Below, in pieces: positions 34,031-46,940 of a DNA stretch of 64,000 bases. A program made the translations under genes and the position numbers. The stretch's first letter is position 1. Every line of letters starts with the position of its first letter. Origin of the DNA: Cydia pomonella (Eukaryota > Arthropoda > Insecta > Lepidoptera > Tortricidae); the NCBI RefSeq assembly GCF_033807575.1, contig NC_084703.1, positions 10,726,001 through 10,790,000 on the forward strand, written 5' to 3'. The notes beneath the pieces are model-generated. The model did no database searches. It was not told the DNA's origin and worked only from the letters and a program-made list of their open reading frames with translations.

Positions 34031-36974
34031 GTATTTAAAAACCATACATTTTCAAAATATTCATAATTGTGAACCTAAAATATAGTGCTGTAAAATGTGC
34101 CTACTTTGCTCTAAAATACGAAATTTAAGTTAACATTTAAATTTACTATATTGTGGTAGGTATATTGATATATATACACCGATTTAAAGTAGACCATCAC
34201 TACTATCATGGTCTAACACTGAAATAAGCTTGTGATATAGTTTTCATGTATATACACTGTTGAAGCACAATTACCCAGTGTGCAGCAAAGTAGGCACATT
34301 TTACGGTAACGGCAACAATCATGAAACGTTTAAGAGGAAAGGGGACGGCCGCTTCTCCATACAAACGTAGTCCCCATTTTCATCCCTGAATATTAACAAT
34401 ATCGAAAATATTTTTATGTTGTTTGCTGTATTTTTTCCATAGCTATGCCCCTTTTTCTTGAGCGAAACACAAATTTCATATAAAAATATTAAATTATCTT
34501 AACTTTTATAATAATTACAAATTTGAAAATATCTACCTAAAAAATCACCGGTCCATCTGTTTGGTAATATGGAGTTGAAACTCAGGTCTATTGTCTCCCT
34601 GATTCCTATATTTCTAAACCCTCAAGTGAATCAAAATTATAGGATTAGTATTATTCCCTTTCCGTTGACCTAGAACTGTGAAATTTGGCAAGTAATACCG
34701 TCTTATACTACAGGTATAGGGAAAAATCTGAAAACTATACATTTGTAGTTAAATCATAAATTGCTGTACTATCTACAATATCTACTTGGTGGGCGAGGGT
34801 CGACTCGGATTGTCCGGTTTTTTATGATTATTGTGTACTGTAATTTAATTTATTAACCAATTTGTCGGACTTTCACGATTTTTACACATTATTATTTACT
34901 TTACGGCACAAAGTTGACATCTGCATCTTCTAACTGCGCGATAAGTTTATAATTGGTCATTTATACTCGATTTTATCACTTACCTCATACAGTCCCTAGC
35001 TATCAAAAAGTAAAGTGTGAGGGGGCGAGGGGGATGAGAAGTAACATACTCGTATTTCGAATCCGAATATGCCTCTAGGTGCACAGCGCAGGCCTTCGCG
35101 TGAACAAACAACAGGCGTGGGTAGGCCAAATTAATGAATTCTGAGTAACGCTTCAATCTACCCCTACATAGTGATTGCCGTACAAGTTCCGGTTTGTTGA
35201 AATTGCAATGTGCAATAATACTAATCCTACTAATAGGTATTACCTACTATAACTATAAAAGTTTGTATATTTGAATGTTTCGCTTGTGACACAACAACGC
35301 ATGAACGTAGGTATTTGAGAGACCTAGTCTAAAGCAAGTTTAGTTAGTTTTTAGTCCAACAAATGTACTTATATCTAAACAAAAAAACATATAATAAGTC
35401 TACCAACTGTTTATTACACTTTTTTATTATGACAAAGTAGCAAGTTATTTCTATTAAATGATACGTCTCATTAACTAAAATTACCTATATTAAGGCGGTT
35501 TTCACATTGGATGTGGATTCGCACATAGCGCTGTTACGCTCATACAACGGAGCAACGTGCGAATTCGCAAGGAGGAGATTGCCGATGCATGAATGGAATA
35601 CAAGCCACCCTTAGGGGTGTTTAGAGACGTATTGAACAAATTGTAATATGACGACAATGCAGATCATGTTTTACCAAGTTAATTAACTATTCATCGCGGG
35701 ATAGCGTAAATTATTGAGATTAGTTTCGTGATTTGGCGTTATTTTCGAAGCAATGTAAATACTTACTATAAACGTTTTAACTAGTTTTTCCCATGCCTGA
35801 GAGAGAGCCTGAAATCCAGCGGACGTTAACGTTATTTTAGAATATAAGCCCTTAAAAGACAATAGAGGCGTGTTTAGATATTTATGAGCACCTTGGCCGC
35901 TCCAATATATCTGAAGGCGACTATGGTACAGTCGTAAAACTCTACAGTGTGTATTTTTGATATAACCTCAAACTTAAACTAGATGTAGGTCTTAGTGCTA
36001 TAAAATAATTCTGAAAGATTTTTTAGTTTAGTCTTCACTACCAGAGCATAATTAATTGTTGATGTTTTTTCGAGCGGCAATGTATTTCGTACATCATGAT
36101 CACTTGTGACAGTTGTGACGTTGCGTCATTAATGAGACGTTTTGAGTAGTGATACATTGTTTACTGAATTATTTTGTATGAAAAACTAACAGTCGTCAAT
36201 TTTTTATTAAACCTATGAAAGTGTGTTGATTACAGCCTAAACTGCCCTTTCATTATGTGGTGGTTATCAAAAATACACGCTGTATAAAGATCAGTAAATA
36301 GTAGTTGACACAAATGACACAAAAGAAATAGCTTTTGTAACAGAAATGTCGCTCGGTAGGAAACGACTCGGTGTCGGATATCGTTTACTACAAATGCAGT
36401 TTTGCTTTTGACATATGGAATTATGGAGTTACATAGTTACAAGAGGAATGAAGATACTTGGATACACCTACATGCTATCTATTTCAAGTTTAGTGAAATG
36501 ATAGATCGGATTCAATAAAACTGTTGCTGTAAATTCACCGCAAAATCTCGACTATACCTTGTTAAAAGCTTCTACACATTTGTCTATTCTATACAATTTG
36601 TTTACTCACTTAATTGAATTGGCTCGAGTGCTGCGTTACGAATTCTAGAAAGTTAGTATTACTTTGTAACCTAGAAATGTGATAAAATTTATCGACCCAG
36701 GCTAATCCCGGCATCTAGCAACAGTCTTGTTCTGCGTATCACAGCCCTACAATTGACTGGGCAGTGGTATTCGGGCAAAATTAACTGCAATAAACTAATA
36801 TACCCATATCGAAGGTCAATAATAAAATTAACATTACAAAAAAAGCAAAACTGACTTCAAAAAATTAGAAAAATAAATGTTATCCTGTTAATATGCTTTA
36901 GCAACTGATACCTATGTTTAAAGTCGGTCCCAAGCCAAGTCATAAAAGTAAATACTGTATTCAGTACTGGGTAT
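34031..36974. other. No gene seen
   Basis: About 2.9 kb of AT-rich DNA. Nothing recognisable beyond short words such as CCATACAAACGTAGTCCCCA (34358), which resembles CATACAAACGTAGTCACG at 6551. Confidence 0.4.
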
Positions 36975-37890
36975 TTGTTTCTTGCAAACCATGGTACATA
37001 TTTAGTTCTTATACATGCATATCGCGTTCTTATACGTATCGGTATTCGCTATGTGCAATTGTGCACGACTGTCACGCAACCTAGCGTCGGCATGTCTAGG
37101 GGAAAATTTCAATGCACTACATCTTATAAAACTACTCCAAAACTAAAAACTACTGAACAGATTTTCATACGTTTTTCATCTATCAATAGACTGATTCTTG
37201 AGGAAGGCTTAGGTATTTAACTTGTTAAGGTTTTGTGTAAATTTGTTTAAATATAACGATGTTGTCGAAAAAATCACGCTGGCTAGGAGCTTTAATCGAA
37301 AACGCTGCCTAATCCGTTGGAGTTATAACAACACAATGTATGGTGGGGTTGTCTCTCTTTTATGGGTCTACAAAAAAGTCCGCGATGTTGAATGTCTATC
37401 TTTTAAGGATAATTTACTATACCCATTCTTAACTTCTAGAAAAAGATCACATAGTACATATGTGGCATATGCAAAGCTATTTACACTGATACAGTATTTA
37501 AAATTATCAAATTAAATACGTTAGTTATATTAAGCATTTTATACAGATTACAAAGGTCCCTTATACCATACCTACAATTTAAATGAATATTTGAGGAGTA
37601 ATCGTAAATTAAAGTTTCATTTCGAGCCATATAACTTGTACGAAATGTTAAATACGCTATCCGCAGTTAGTTCTAATTTTTACCATCTCATGCGCTGGGA
37701 TCGTTTTACTTACCCCCACCATGCACTTCGCACGGTCCCAATAGGAGTAACTAATATCAGATATTCTAACCCTCTTAAATATTTGAAAATTACGATTTCT
37801 AAATTACGATTTTTGTTTTTCGCTGTAGGCTCTATGGTGCGGTTCGATAAGAAAGAAACAAGTTATTCATTCGTTTTCTGGGGGTAAGTA
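36975..37890 (+). other. Unusually open AT-rich block, family not recognised
   Basis: Three successive + strand frames are open here (36975-37220, 37222-37515, 37591-37887), an unusual concentration for AT-rich DNA. Words such as CTGAACAGATTTTCATACGT and ATCAATAGACTGATTCTTGA resemble dispersed lepidopteran repeats, so a transposon fragment is likelier than a gene. No domain, donor or acceptor supports a host gene. Confidence 0.3.
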
Positions 37891-39917
37891 TTACTAGCCA
37901 GTATTGTAACTATTTGGCTTGGCACCAAATTCAAACATATCAATTTCTAGCGCATAAAAAAGGGATAATATTTTATTCTATCTTTTTTAAGTTAACATAT
38001 CTTTTTGTAAGGTTAATTTAGTTTACATTTTTAGGTTTAAGTTTGAGTAACACAGTCCTCGCATGACTCTCGTTCCTGTCTGACCAAAGAGTAGTTTCAC
38101 TAAAAGTCTTGCGCTTCGAGTGCTTTCAAGTTTCAAGGTTTGGATCTGCATCCTGCATCCAGATTTGACGAGTTCCCTCAATTCCTGAATGGATTCCATC
38201 ATCAGCATTGGATTTGACAAAAATAGGACCAACTACCTACCTACCTTCATTGGTGAGCCCATCAGGGTTTCATGTGTCATTTGTGTATCTACACCTACCT
38301 ATACTTTTAAGTACTTGAAATACCTGTAATGTACATGTGAAATGCAATACAATATACTTTAGAACAAAAAATCGGATTACAAATTCTCTGAGATAACAAA
38401 TATACAAAACAATACGGGTAAAATGATAACCTCGTCCTATTTTTGAAGTGGTTTAAAAAGTATAGTAAAGTCTGTAGTGCAAAATTTAAACGCAGAACCC
38501 GGAAGCCGGTGAGAACTTAAAAAATATCGTGACTTTGTTATGGACCCAATATCTGAATAAAAAGATCAAAAGATGTAATTAGAGTAAATGCATTTTCATA
38601 CCTTCCACTGTTATCGCAACAATATAACTTCAAAGGAAAATATATGAATATAAGAGTATTGTAGGAGTCGAATAATAATTTGATTTCAAATTGATAAGCT
38701 CTCATTTTCTGGAAATGCACTTTTAGTCCAACAAAAAGCGCCAACTTAACTGCCCAACTCGAATGTTGTCATTTTATGGTCATCATCAGGAGTTCCACTT
38801 CACCAATTGGTGTTTTCCAAAAAATATGTTTGTGATACACGCTTTTATTACTAATTGTGCTACTAGTCTACTCGACAAGTTCAAAACGGCGAAAAATACT
38901 ACCGCGAAATAATACTACTCCTAAATATACGTCTTGTACCTCATTGCATTTGGAATGATGTATGGAAAAATGTATTCGAAGTGTTTATTAGCCCACAAAA
39001 ATTTTAGTCGATTTTTTTTATTAGTTATACTTTTTATTAGTGTATTTTACAATGTCAAAGAATGTAATACTGTTAGAACTTTATCATAAAGTCATTTTCT
39101 CAACATGTTAGGCATTTATTAAACAACATTTTTTTCTCGAACTTTCGTCTTTATTGTAAATTAAAAAAATGTTACCAGTTCTTGATACCAGTAATCCGCA
39201 TACATTTAGTTTTGGATTTATACTACATCTCTGTTGGTGCTACGCCATAATTGCATTTCATGCCTTGTCAATATAATTAGGTGCATTCAACTTGAAACAA
39301 AACTGCTGCAAAAGCAATAATGAAATTTATTCAAGGGCTTAACAGCTAACAAGATAAAGGCTAAATGGGTTAGGAATTTCAAATCTGCAGTTTAAGCATT
39401 TTTTAAAGATAATCTATTTTTAAAGATGAGTTGATCTGTTAGAGTCATCAATTAAATTAATTACAATTATTAGAAGCTCATTTTAAATTAAAAATATATA
39501 TACCTATTTTCAAACACATAATTATAACACTCGAAGATTTTAATGTCTCACAATTTTACTCGGACAAAAAGAAGTGATTCTTAAAGGCTTAATTCATGTA
39601 ACAAAACTTTTTTTAGAACACGTAAACCTTATGTACTGCTTTGCTATATATAAGTATATTTTTTAAAATTACTAAGATTTCTAAATTTTATTTTTTATTA
39701 CGTACCCCTTTCTTTGTAGTTATGACTCTTTGATTTTTTTTGCTACATTCCTATTGTATATGAAAACACTTTGCTCCAGGCTATGATGCAGAGCTACAAG
39801 CATAGCTTTCGCTTGTTTTGAAAATCCAAAGTAAAGTAAGTCAGCCTATACCTTTTATATTAGGCGTCCAAAACATAAGAAAATTTAGAAAAAAGGCTTA
39901 TACAAATACGAAAATTT
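37891..39917. other. No gene; repeat fragment at 38020-38260
   Basis: 38070-38160 shares TCTGACCAAAG / CCTTGAAACTTG words, inverted, with 23157-23285, so this part is a dispersed repeat. The remainder is AT-rich without exon signals. Confidence 0.4.
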
Positions 39918-40195
39918 AATAATAATAATAAACCCGCGAGGGCAACTTGTGGCGAGCTGACGCATGCCTCCCAAAGGTCCGGGACCCCGAGATATGGTAA
40001 GACAGACACATAATAATAACAGCGAACGGGCTCATAGCGAAGAGTCTCGACCAACACCTAGAGAGCCTCTGGCTGGGTGGCTGGATCAAGGGTCAGATGC
40101 AAAAGGCGGTAATCCTGGACACGGCGCGTATAGTACGTCGGTTCCTCTATTTGCGGCCCTGACCACCGGCAGCTAGGTTAGGTTTTTTATAATGT
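39918..40195 (+). repeat. GC-richer repeat-like block with AATAATAATA edges
   Basis: It is bounded by TTAATAATAATAATAAACCC at the left and followed by AAATAATAATACATACAT near 40290. Inside is GGTCCGGGACCCCGAGATAT and CACCTAGAGAGCCTCTGGCT. A 70-codon frame (39964-40176) is open but repetitive in character and has no domain. It probably derives from a retroposon. Confidence 0.35.
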
Positions 40196-40784
40196 GCTTA
40201 TATGTTTTTATATTGTTTTGTGTTTTTATATTTTACTTATATATTCATATTGTAAAAAACCTAAACTAAGACCCAAAATAAAAATAAGGAAATAATAATA
40301 CATACATTCTATGTTCTAAAATAACAAAATGTAATGAACTGATACTAAAATCGAATGAAATAACTGAATTTTATGTCTAAATACGATAAAAGCACTTTTC
40401 CTTTGGAAACAGGTGGAAAAACGGAAAAATCTTAATTAGAACATTTATAGAGTAACCAAAATCCCAAGTTTACTACTAAATATAATATCTTTATATGTAG
40501 AAGGTTCAGTATCAAACTACTCTCTGCTTTGATGGTAGCCGCTTAAACCATTTTCTATCTTCCGATGTAGAGTCGTTGGTTATTTGAGAAAATCTTTGTT
40601 GATATTATGCTACATCTAAAAATTAATCAATTTTTATTTTTCTTAGGCATATTTTTTTCTACCAGTGAGAACAAGAATTCGTGCGAGGTCAGATGAAAAT
40701 CGAAAATTCAGAAAAATGAAACACCCTATTAAGTACCGCCAATATCGTTTGAAATACTTGTACGGTTTTTAATATTATGTAGTG

Positions 40785-40990
40785 ACCCTGCCTATGAAGC
40801 CGATGGTCACGGGTTCTAATCCTGGTAAGGGCATTTACTTATTCGTGTGATGAGAACGGATATTTGTTCCTGAGTCATGGGTCTTTTCTTTGTATTTTAA
40901 GTATATTTATAAATACGTATATATTAGATATATCGTTGTCTATTTGTCTTAGTCTATTTGTGTAGTAATGTCCTTTTATATTTATTTATT
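40785..40990 (+). mobile_element. SINE family S, copy 4
   Basis: GTGACCCTGCCTATGAAGCC, ACGGGTTCTAATCCTGGTAA, GGGCATTTACTTATTCGTGT, TTTGTTCCTGAGTCATGGGT and a TTTATATTTATTTATT tail give the full family order. Confidence 0.75.
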
Positions 40991-41004
40991 ATTTTATTAT
41001 ATTG

Positions 41005-41225
41005 ATTAGCATGAAATGATGGCTATGAGCAACAGGAGGTCCCGGGTTCGAATACTGGTAAGGGCATTTATTTGTATGCTTATCACACATACTTCTTTTT
41101 AAGTTATGGATGTTATCTAATGTATTTATCTTTATCTCCCTATTATAACACAAGCCTTATAAAGCTAAGGTCGATTTGTGTAAGATTATCCCATTATATT
41201 TTTTATAGGTATGTATATTTATTTA
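41005..41225 (+). mobile_element. SINE family S, copy 5 (diverged)
   Basis: GTCCCGGGTTCGAATACTGG, TAAGGGCATTTATTTGTATG, ATTATAACACAAGCCTTATA and TCGATTTGTGTAAG. This copy follows copy 4 directly in tandem orientation but is more diverged and has a better B box (GGTTCGAATAC). Confidence 0.7.
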
Positions 41226-41529
41226 CCAAAAAACAGGAATAGATAAATACTCCGGAAATGCACGTAGATTTCTCGGGGACATAAACCGTTTGATGGAATT
41301 GCGTTGAATAAAACAGCAGCAAATGCAGGTGGTAAACAATCAGTTTGATTAATAAAACTGTCAAGCGCGAGACGAAGCCTCGCCTTTAATGTTCCGTATT
41401 TCTACTCTCGCTGGATAAGAATAATATGTTTAAACTATTTGTGGCCTTCCATCAGAGAAGGGTCCTTATGCACATGGAGCATGCCCTTTGGGCATGGAAC
41501 TCAACATTTATTGCTTAGTTTACCTACTT

Positions 41530-41883
41530 ATACCGGGTGTTTCCTGTAACAGGAGCAATAAATTAAAATGCCTTTATCTGTAGGCTTTACTCCTCAGACT
41601 GACTAACATTTGTTCGGCAACATTTAAAAATAACTATTAATGATTTTTAGAACATTTTAAATTCGCTATGTTTAAAGCGTGACAATCAACGTCAATTACA
41701 CTGATGACAGCGTACATTGAAGGAGATATTTAATTTGTATGAAAAATAGGAAGTCTAAATGATTTGTTAGATGAGTTTCCCAAACGCAGTTTCATAATTA
41801 TCAAAAATCGCTGAACAGTTGATAAGTTTGAGGAGACAGCCTACAGTTAAATTTATTGCTCGTGTTAATGGCCACACCCTGTA
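41530..41883. mobile_element. MITE with CAGGGTGTG-type ends
   Basis: TACCGGGTGTTTCCTGTAAC with AGGAGCAATAAATT at the left faces AAATTTATTGCTCGTGTTAA with TGGCCACACCCTGTA at the right, about 35 bp of imperfect inverted repeat with TA at both edges. The 354-bp interior has no open frame. It is probably a mariner-type non-autonomous element. Confidence 0.75.
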
Positions 41884-42051
41884 TTGTACTTCTAAAATGA
41901 TATAACTTTTGATTAACAACTTTTCAAAATTATGAAATCTTTAGATTTTAATTTTTTTCATACAAATTTAATATTATTTTCCTGTTTCCTTTCCTGTGAA
42001 CCTATTTAATTATACTTATGCTTATTTAAAACATAGGTTGTGTAAAATGTA

Positions 42052-42173
42052 AAGGCCCACTGATTAACAGTCCGCCGGACGGTATCGGCCTGTCAGTTGT
42101 TCGGAACTGTCAAATTTTTCTTCTAACTGACAGGCCGATACCGTCCGGCGGACTCTTAATCAGTAGGCCCCTT
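42052..42173. mobile_element. Short near-perfect hairpin MITE
   Basis: AAGGCCCACTGATTAACAGT with CCGCCGGACGGTATCGGCCT pairs over about 50 bp with AGGCCGATACCGTCCGGCGG and ACTCTTAATCAGTAGGCC. The loop is only about 25 bp. It is the most stable-looking hairpin in the window. Confidence 0.8.
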
Positions 42174-43653
42174 AAGATAGGTTGGGAATTTGATATCTTA
42201 TCCGGCCACCAAAAAATCTAGTGCCCTCGGATTTTTTAAATTAATGTTGAAAAGTCCTAATGATTTACTGATTTACACATTACAATAAAAATATAGGCCT
42301 TACCACTTCCACTTTTTTAATTAAAGTTGAGAATATTCAGGAATTATCAAAATAAATTTTAAATAATCCATAAAATAATAATCCACGCACACAAGATGGT
42401 TTAGAGGAGGAGAAGATTTCTTGGAAGATAGCAAACCAATCTAACAAATATGAAATTTACATTTGAATAACGAGGCACCAAAAATACTCTGTTTTCGCGT
42501 TGTTCTTTTCACGTAACGTTCAAAATTCAAAACACCCAGTAGCCCTTTTCTATTGAGCAGCATATTTATACACATAACCGCAACATATGTTTTTTTCCGT
42601 TTTGGAAAATCCAAATTGATTTTTATTCGACTACGGGGGTTACAATTTTAGCAGTCTGCATGTGAGTGCGTGTTAGAATTTTTATTGTGTGCGTTTTGTA
42701 GCTTTAGACCCATCTTTATGTCTAAATATTTAAGTTTTTTATAGGTTTCGTTTCATAGGATACAGTTTTACCTGTAGGTATTTACCGTAGGTACCTACAG
42801 TTTCTTTTTTGTTTAAGCAATTAGTAGCGTGCAGACAGGTATTGGCATTCTGGACAGAGAGGGCAATGGGGTCGCCTAGGTATATTTTATAGTTAAAAAA
42901 TAAAGATTAAATGTTTTGTTTCTCTAAAACATACACTTTTTCTTCAAGTATTTTTCATATTATTTCTCAATTTAATTAAGTCAAAGGCATATCGATCACG
43001 TATGATAATAGTAAAAGAAATAAAATTGCATAAGTAACATAACGTTTCCGATAAACGCATATAGCATTTGATTTTATAAATAATGCTATATGAAGTTTGA
43101 ATGTATTCATTCAGTTATAAAAAGTTTATTAGATAATAACGACTCTATTTTCTTCTCTGTTCAAATCACCATAGTATGTTCGCGATTAGCTTTGTTTTGG
43201 CTGGTAAAATATTTATGCAAGGTCCGTGCTTTTGCTGCGTCGCTAAATATATAAATACCATTATGCTCCTGCTCTGTTTCAATTAATTAATGTTACTCGC
43301 AGTTATATTAATTAGGTACCTACTTCTCTTAACTTTGTAAATAACATCAGATTTAATGATCTCGTAGCTATCCTCTATTTTCATTCTAAAATAAGTGTAA
43401 CTTACAAGTCTAACAACAAGTTTCCGTACAAACACTAGGTACTACTTTGTTGTTTGAATTGGATTTACATTGGAACTAAAAAACTGGCCCATTCAAATAC
43501 TTATATTAACTGTTTTTTTTTAATTAATTCTTTCAACCCATTGAATGGTCTTATTACGTCTTGGAATTTTCAAATTTTCTGGTATTCTGTTCCAGCTGTC
43601 ATTTTAAGTAATTTGAAGCTTAAACAATAATGTATATTTTCATACATAAAGTG
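42174..43653. other. No gene seen
   Basis: AT-rich DNA without an exon, tail or terminal repeat that I could recognise. Confidence 0.4.
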
Positions 43654-43874
43654 GTACAGTCAGCATCAATAGTACCCAATAAAACAACGCGACAAAAGTA
43701 TCTGCCATTCCGGATAACTTTTCCAAATTCTCCAAAATTCGCATTCAAAATTACCTCTTTTACAGTCTTAAGTGTTCTATATATAAAACCATTACTACTT
43801 TTTGTTAAGCTGTTACAGAACGGTAGATACTTTTGAAGCCTTATTTGATTCGCTACTTTTGATGCTGACTGTAC
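43654..43874. mobile_element. MITE family B, copy 2
   Basis: GTACAGTCAGCATCAATAGT to ACTTTTGATGCTGACTGTAC. The interior shares AAAACAACGCG(A/C)CAAAAGTA, GGATAACTTTTCC and GTTACAGAA(C/T)GGTA with 27260-27485. The two copies have the same orientation. Confidence 0.85.
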
Positions 43875-44669
43875 CGTTTGATACAGCTAACTGCTAATGG
43901 GTGAACTATACCGCGACACCGGTGACGTAAACTTCTGAACTCATAAAAATTAAATATTAAATCCGAATATATTACGGACTCATAATTTTTTTTAAAACAA
44001 TTTTAAGAATTTTATAATTTTTTTATTTTATTTATTTTTGCTGGTTTTTTTTTAATTAGTTCATGTAGGGGTTTAAAAAAGCCCTTTGTGACAATACGAG
44101 TATATGAAGATAGTACCTGGCATGTTTGCATATATAACGTTACAGGACATGGATGTGCACTCTTCATCGTCTCCTGGACGCTGGCCGCCTGGCCACCAGT
44201 AAAACCCCGTTCCCCAACCAATCAATCTATGTTTGTTTACAACTCGTCTTCAACGCATAGACCATCATTTCTATGCGTTTATAAATTACCTGCTTAGATT
44301 GATCAATTAACATCAATTTTCTTATTATGAAACAATTGTTCCTACTCTTTTGAATCATAAGGACCAATTAAGCCTCTAGGTAAAAATTATAGTTAACAAG
44401 CGCATTCTGTGCTAATAACTAAGACATTCTTAGCGTTTTTGATCATTCCAATATTATTTATTGTCGTCAGATAAACTTTTTCTTCAAATAATTTACTTTT
44501 GTCACTGTGAGAAGGTACGAAATGATATTGAAATTAAATTCCTTGACCGTCTATTACCTACAGCGTACGAGCTAAGGTTGCTAAGACTGCAAAACAGTAA
44601 AATATCTAAAGGTTTTAAAACCTCAAAATATTATTGATTTCAGGATTATAACACTTAACTTTTGTTAGC
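43875..44669. other. No gene seen
   Basis: A 69-codon + strand frame (44088-44297) and its - strand mirror are open but have no motif, splice sites or composition shift. Confidence 0.4.
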
Positions 44670-44753
44670 AGGATAAGCGCTTATTACATCTACATGGTCG
44701 GCCTCACTACTTAAAGTGCGGCGGAAGATGTAATTTAAGCGCTTTACTTATCC
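44670..44753. mobile_element. Short inverted-repeat element
   Basis: GGATAAGCGCTTATTACATC pairs with GATGTAATTTAAGCGCTTTA and CTTATCC with about 30 bp between arms. It is a typical minimal MITE size, but only one copy is seen. Confidence 0.55.
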
Positions 44754-45138
44754 ATGTTTATTTTATTTTATTAAACAGTTTAAATCCTACTTAGCTTTTA
44801 TTTGTCGCTTTCCAGGTGTTAATAATGGATTAATGAAGGGTTACGACTAAACATTAGTCGAATATACTCGTATGCCCTTAAATATTGAAGCGCGCGGTTA
44901 TCTTGTGCGATAGACGCAGCTTTGAATTTGAACTTGAACGCACGTGCGACCACGAAATGTAGGGAAAATGACAATGCGGTTACCGCTGCGTTTACCGCGC
45001 AAAACAATATACGGTCATTAGTTAATCTGATTTAAAATGGGTGTGCGGCTAACGCATCGGGCTGCGTTATCGCAAAGAACAACCACGCGCTTAAAATTGA
45101 AACTGTCGAAAGTAAAATAATGACGTGACGTAGCATCT

Positions 45139-45268
45139 GGGTGCGCAGAAAAGATGCCAATCATTCACGCTACGTAGCGTAGCTATCTCTCTCTATCACT
45201 GTTCCATATTAGCGCGACACAGTTCTTTCGGAGCGTTAACGATTGGCATTTTATCTACGCACCCTATC
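45139..45268. mobile_element. MITE with GGGTGCG termini
   Basis: GGGTGCGCAGAAAAGATGCC with AATC at the left and GATTGGCATTTTATCTACGC with ACCC at the right form inverted repeats of about 24 bp around 80 bp of interior. ACGCTACGTAGCGT within the element is itself a palindrome. Confidence 0.75.
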
Positions 45269-46035
45269 ATCCGTATACATTTTTCTTTTCGTTTGGCGTT
45301 TGTCGATGTACGATTGTCATCTTGGCTAGGCCCCCTGGAATGACGGGGCGCTGCCATCGCCGCGAGTGACGTCTCAAATTTTACGAGTGAAGCGAAGATT
45401 CAATGAGCATTAAATTAACACGCTTGTAAGACATCTTTAATTATCATCTTCCATCATCGCTATGCGCGTAATTGATGACCAATTAGCATTCGACAGATCG
45501 CGATGGTGATGACGGCGGGTTGATAGCGAACATTAGGTCAAGGTTACACTAGCTGCAGTACCTAAATATTAAACCCGGGAGAAAAAGGTCTTTATCTTTA
45601 TAATTACTATTGTGTATATTGAGATCGTAATTCGCGAGGGATTGCCTTAGTTACGTCACCTGGGTCCCATAGTACTGCAACAACCTACATACTATACGTA
45701 GTACTATAGAGAAATAAGTAAGCTTAGGGTACTCACTAAATACATCAGTTTTCATACTATAATAAGTTGTAGGAGAAGTATGGTAAAATGTATTATTCAT
45801 TTTTAAACTTGCTTAAAACTGAATACTTATAGTTTTTCGCAAAGCTTGTTAAAAACTTATTAATAATGAGTTTTAATCTATAATATCTATGTATGGAATA
45901 AGCACTCTAAGCTTACTTATTTCTCTATTCTATTGTAAAGAAGAGACGCTTTCCATATGGATTTTCGTTCATTGACCCGCCTGTTGATTTCTCTATTGCA
46001 CTCGCATTATTATATTGCTCATAAGCTCGCAGTGA
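45269..46035. other. No gene seen
   Basis: A GC-rich patch at 45340-45395 contains CCCCCTGGAATGACGGGGCG and is short. AAGCTTAG near 45720 recurs inverted near 45908 (CTAAGCTT), each beside ATAGAGAAATAAG/CTTATTTCTCTAT, so 45705-45933 is bounded by an inverted repeat and may be another MITE. Confidence 0.45.
45705..45933. mobile_element. Possible MITE with ATAGAGAAATAAGTAAGCTT termini
   Basis: ATAGAGAAATAAGTAAGCTT at the left is matched by AAGCTTACTTATTTCTCTAT at the right, a perfect 20-bp inverted repeat about 190 bp apart. The interior is AT-rich and non-coding. Confidence 0.65.
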
Positions 46036-46291
46036 CAATCGGCCCGATTCGAAGAATGAGATACGATAACGATAAATTCTTGTTTAGGTTAGTTCTCATT
46101 TACATATCGTTTGTATGTGGAGACTGCTTGCCATCAGGCGGGCCGTATGCTTGTTTGCCACCGACGTAGTATAAAAAAAAACAGTGGACTCGAAATAAAC
46201 GTAAATTTTGCCATGTCGTTTAGTTATCGATCTTAAAGATCATTCCAAGATCTTAAACGTGTCTTAATCATTCTTCGGATCGGGCCGAATG
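46036..46291. mobile_element. MITE with CGGCCCGATTCGAAGAATGA ends, split by a retroposon
   Basis: The left arm CAATCGGCCCGATTCGAAGA with ATGAGATACG pairs with the right arm CGTGTCTTAATCATTCTTCG with GATCGGGCCGAAT. A family R retroposon 3' end (46116-46181) sits inside, so the MITE is the older insertion. Confidence 0.75.
46116..46181 (+). mobile_element. Retroposon family R, 3' fragment
   Basis: GCTTGCCATCAGGCGGGCCG, TATGCTTGTTTGCCACCGAC and GTAGTATAAAAAAAAA. Its 5' limit within the host MITE is not clear. Confidence 0.7.
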
Positions 46292-46709
46292 ACAGCCCGC
46301 ATTATGGGCGGGGCAGCAATATCTATGTCAACAGGCGGGTAATGTACCAAAATGTATATAGAAAGCTTCTCGGCTTTAGTACTAAATATGTGAACAGTAT
46401 CACAAAATTCTTAATTATCTTTTAGCCTTCATTCTCAATAATCGAGTGAATGCGCTGTTCGTTTCCGCTATGAAAATAATAAAATGTAAATCTGAAATTC
46501 CCCCGATAGTATAGATAGCCAGTAATTCCGCCTGCAGCGTGTTAACCCTTTACTGAACAGCGGCAATATATTTGCAAGTACACACACTGCATACATACTC
46601 GTAAAACTCGAAAAAAAATCAACCTCATGGGGTTTCTTAGGGCTTGCATAGCCAATAATCCTTTTTCTATGCAACTCTACGAGAATCAAATAAATTAGGT
46701 ATATGACGA

Positions 46710-46940
46710 GCGGTTAGGTGGGTAGTAACCTTGCCTATGAAACTGATGGTCCTGGGTTCTAATCCTGGTAAGGGCATTTATTTGTATGATTAACACAGAT
46801 ATTTGTTCCTGAGTAATAGGTATTTTATATGTATTATATGTATGTATCGTCGCCTAGTACTCATAGTACAAGCTTTGCTTAGTGTAGGTCTACATAGGGT
46901 GATGTGTAAGATTGTCCCCACATATTTAGTTATTTATTTA
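46710..46940 (+). mobile_element. SINE family S, copy 6
   Basis: GTAACCTTGCCTATGAAACT, CCTGGGTTCTAATCCTGGTA, AGGGCATTTATTTGTATGAT, TTTGTTCCTGAGTAATAGGT and a TTAGTTATTTATTTATATG tail. Confidence 0.75.

Noticed and set aside
39964..40176. 70-codon frame as a gene
   Set aside because: Lies in a repeat-like block with AATAATAAT edges; no domain or splice sites.
44012..44297. Overlapping frames on both strands as genes
   Set aside because: No composition shift, motif or splice context; both are short chance frames.
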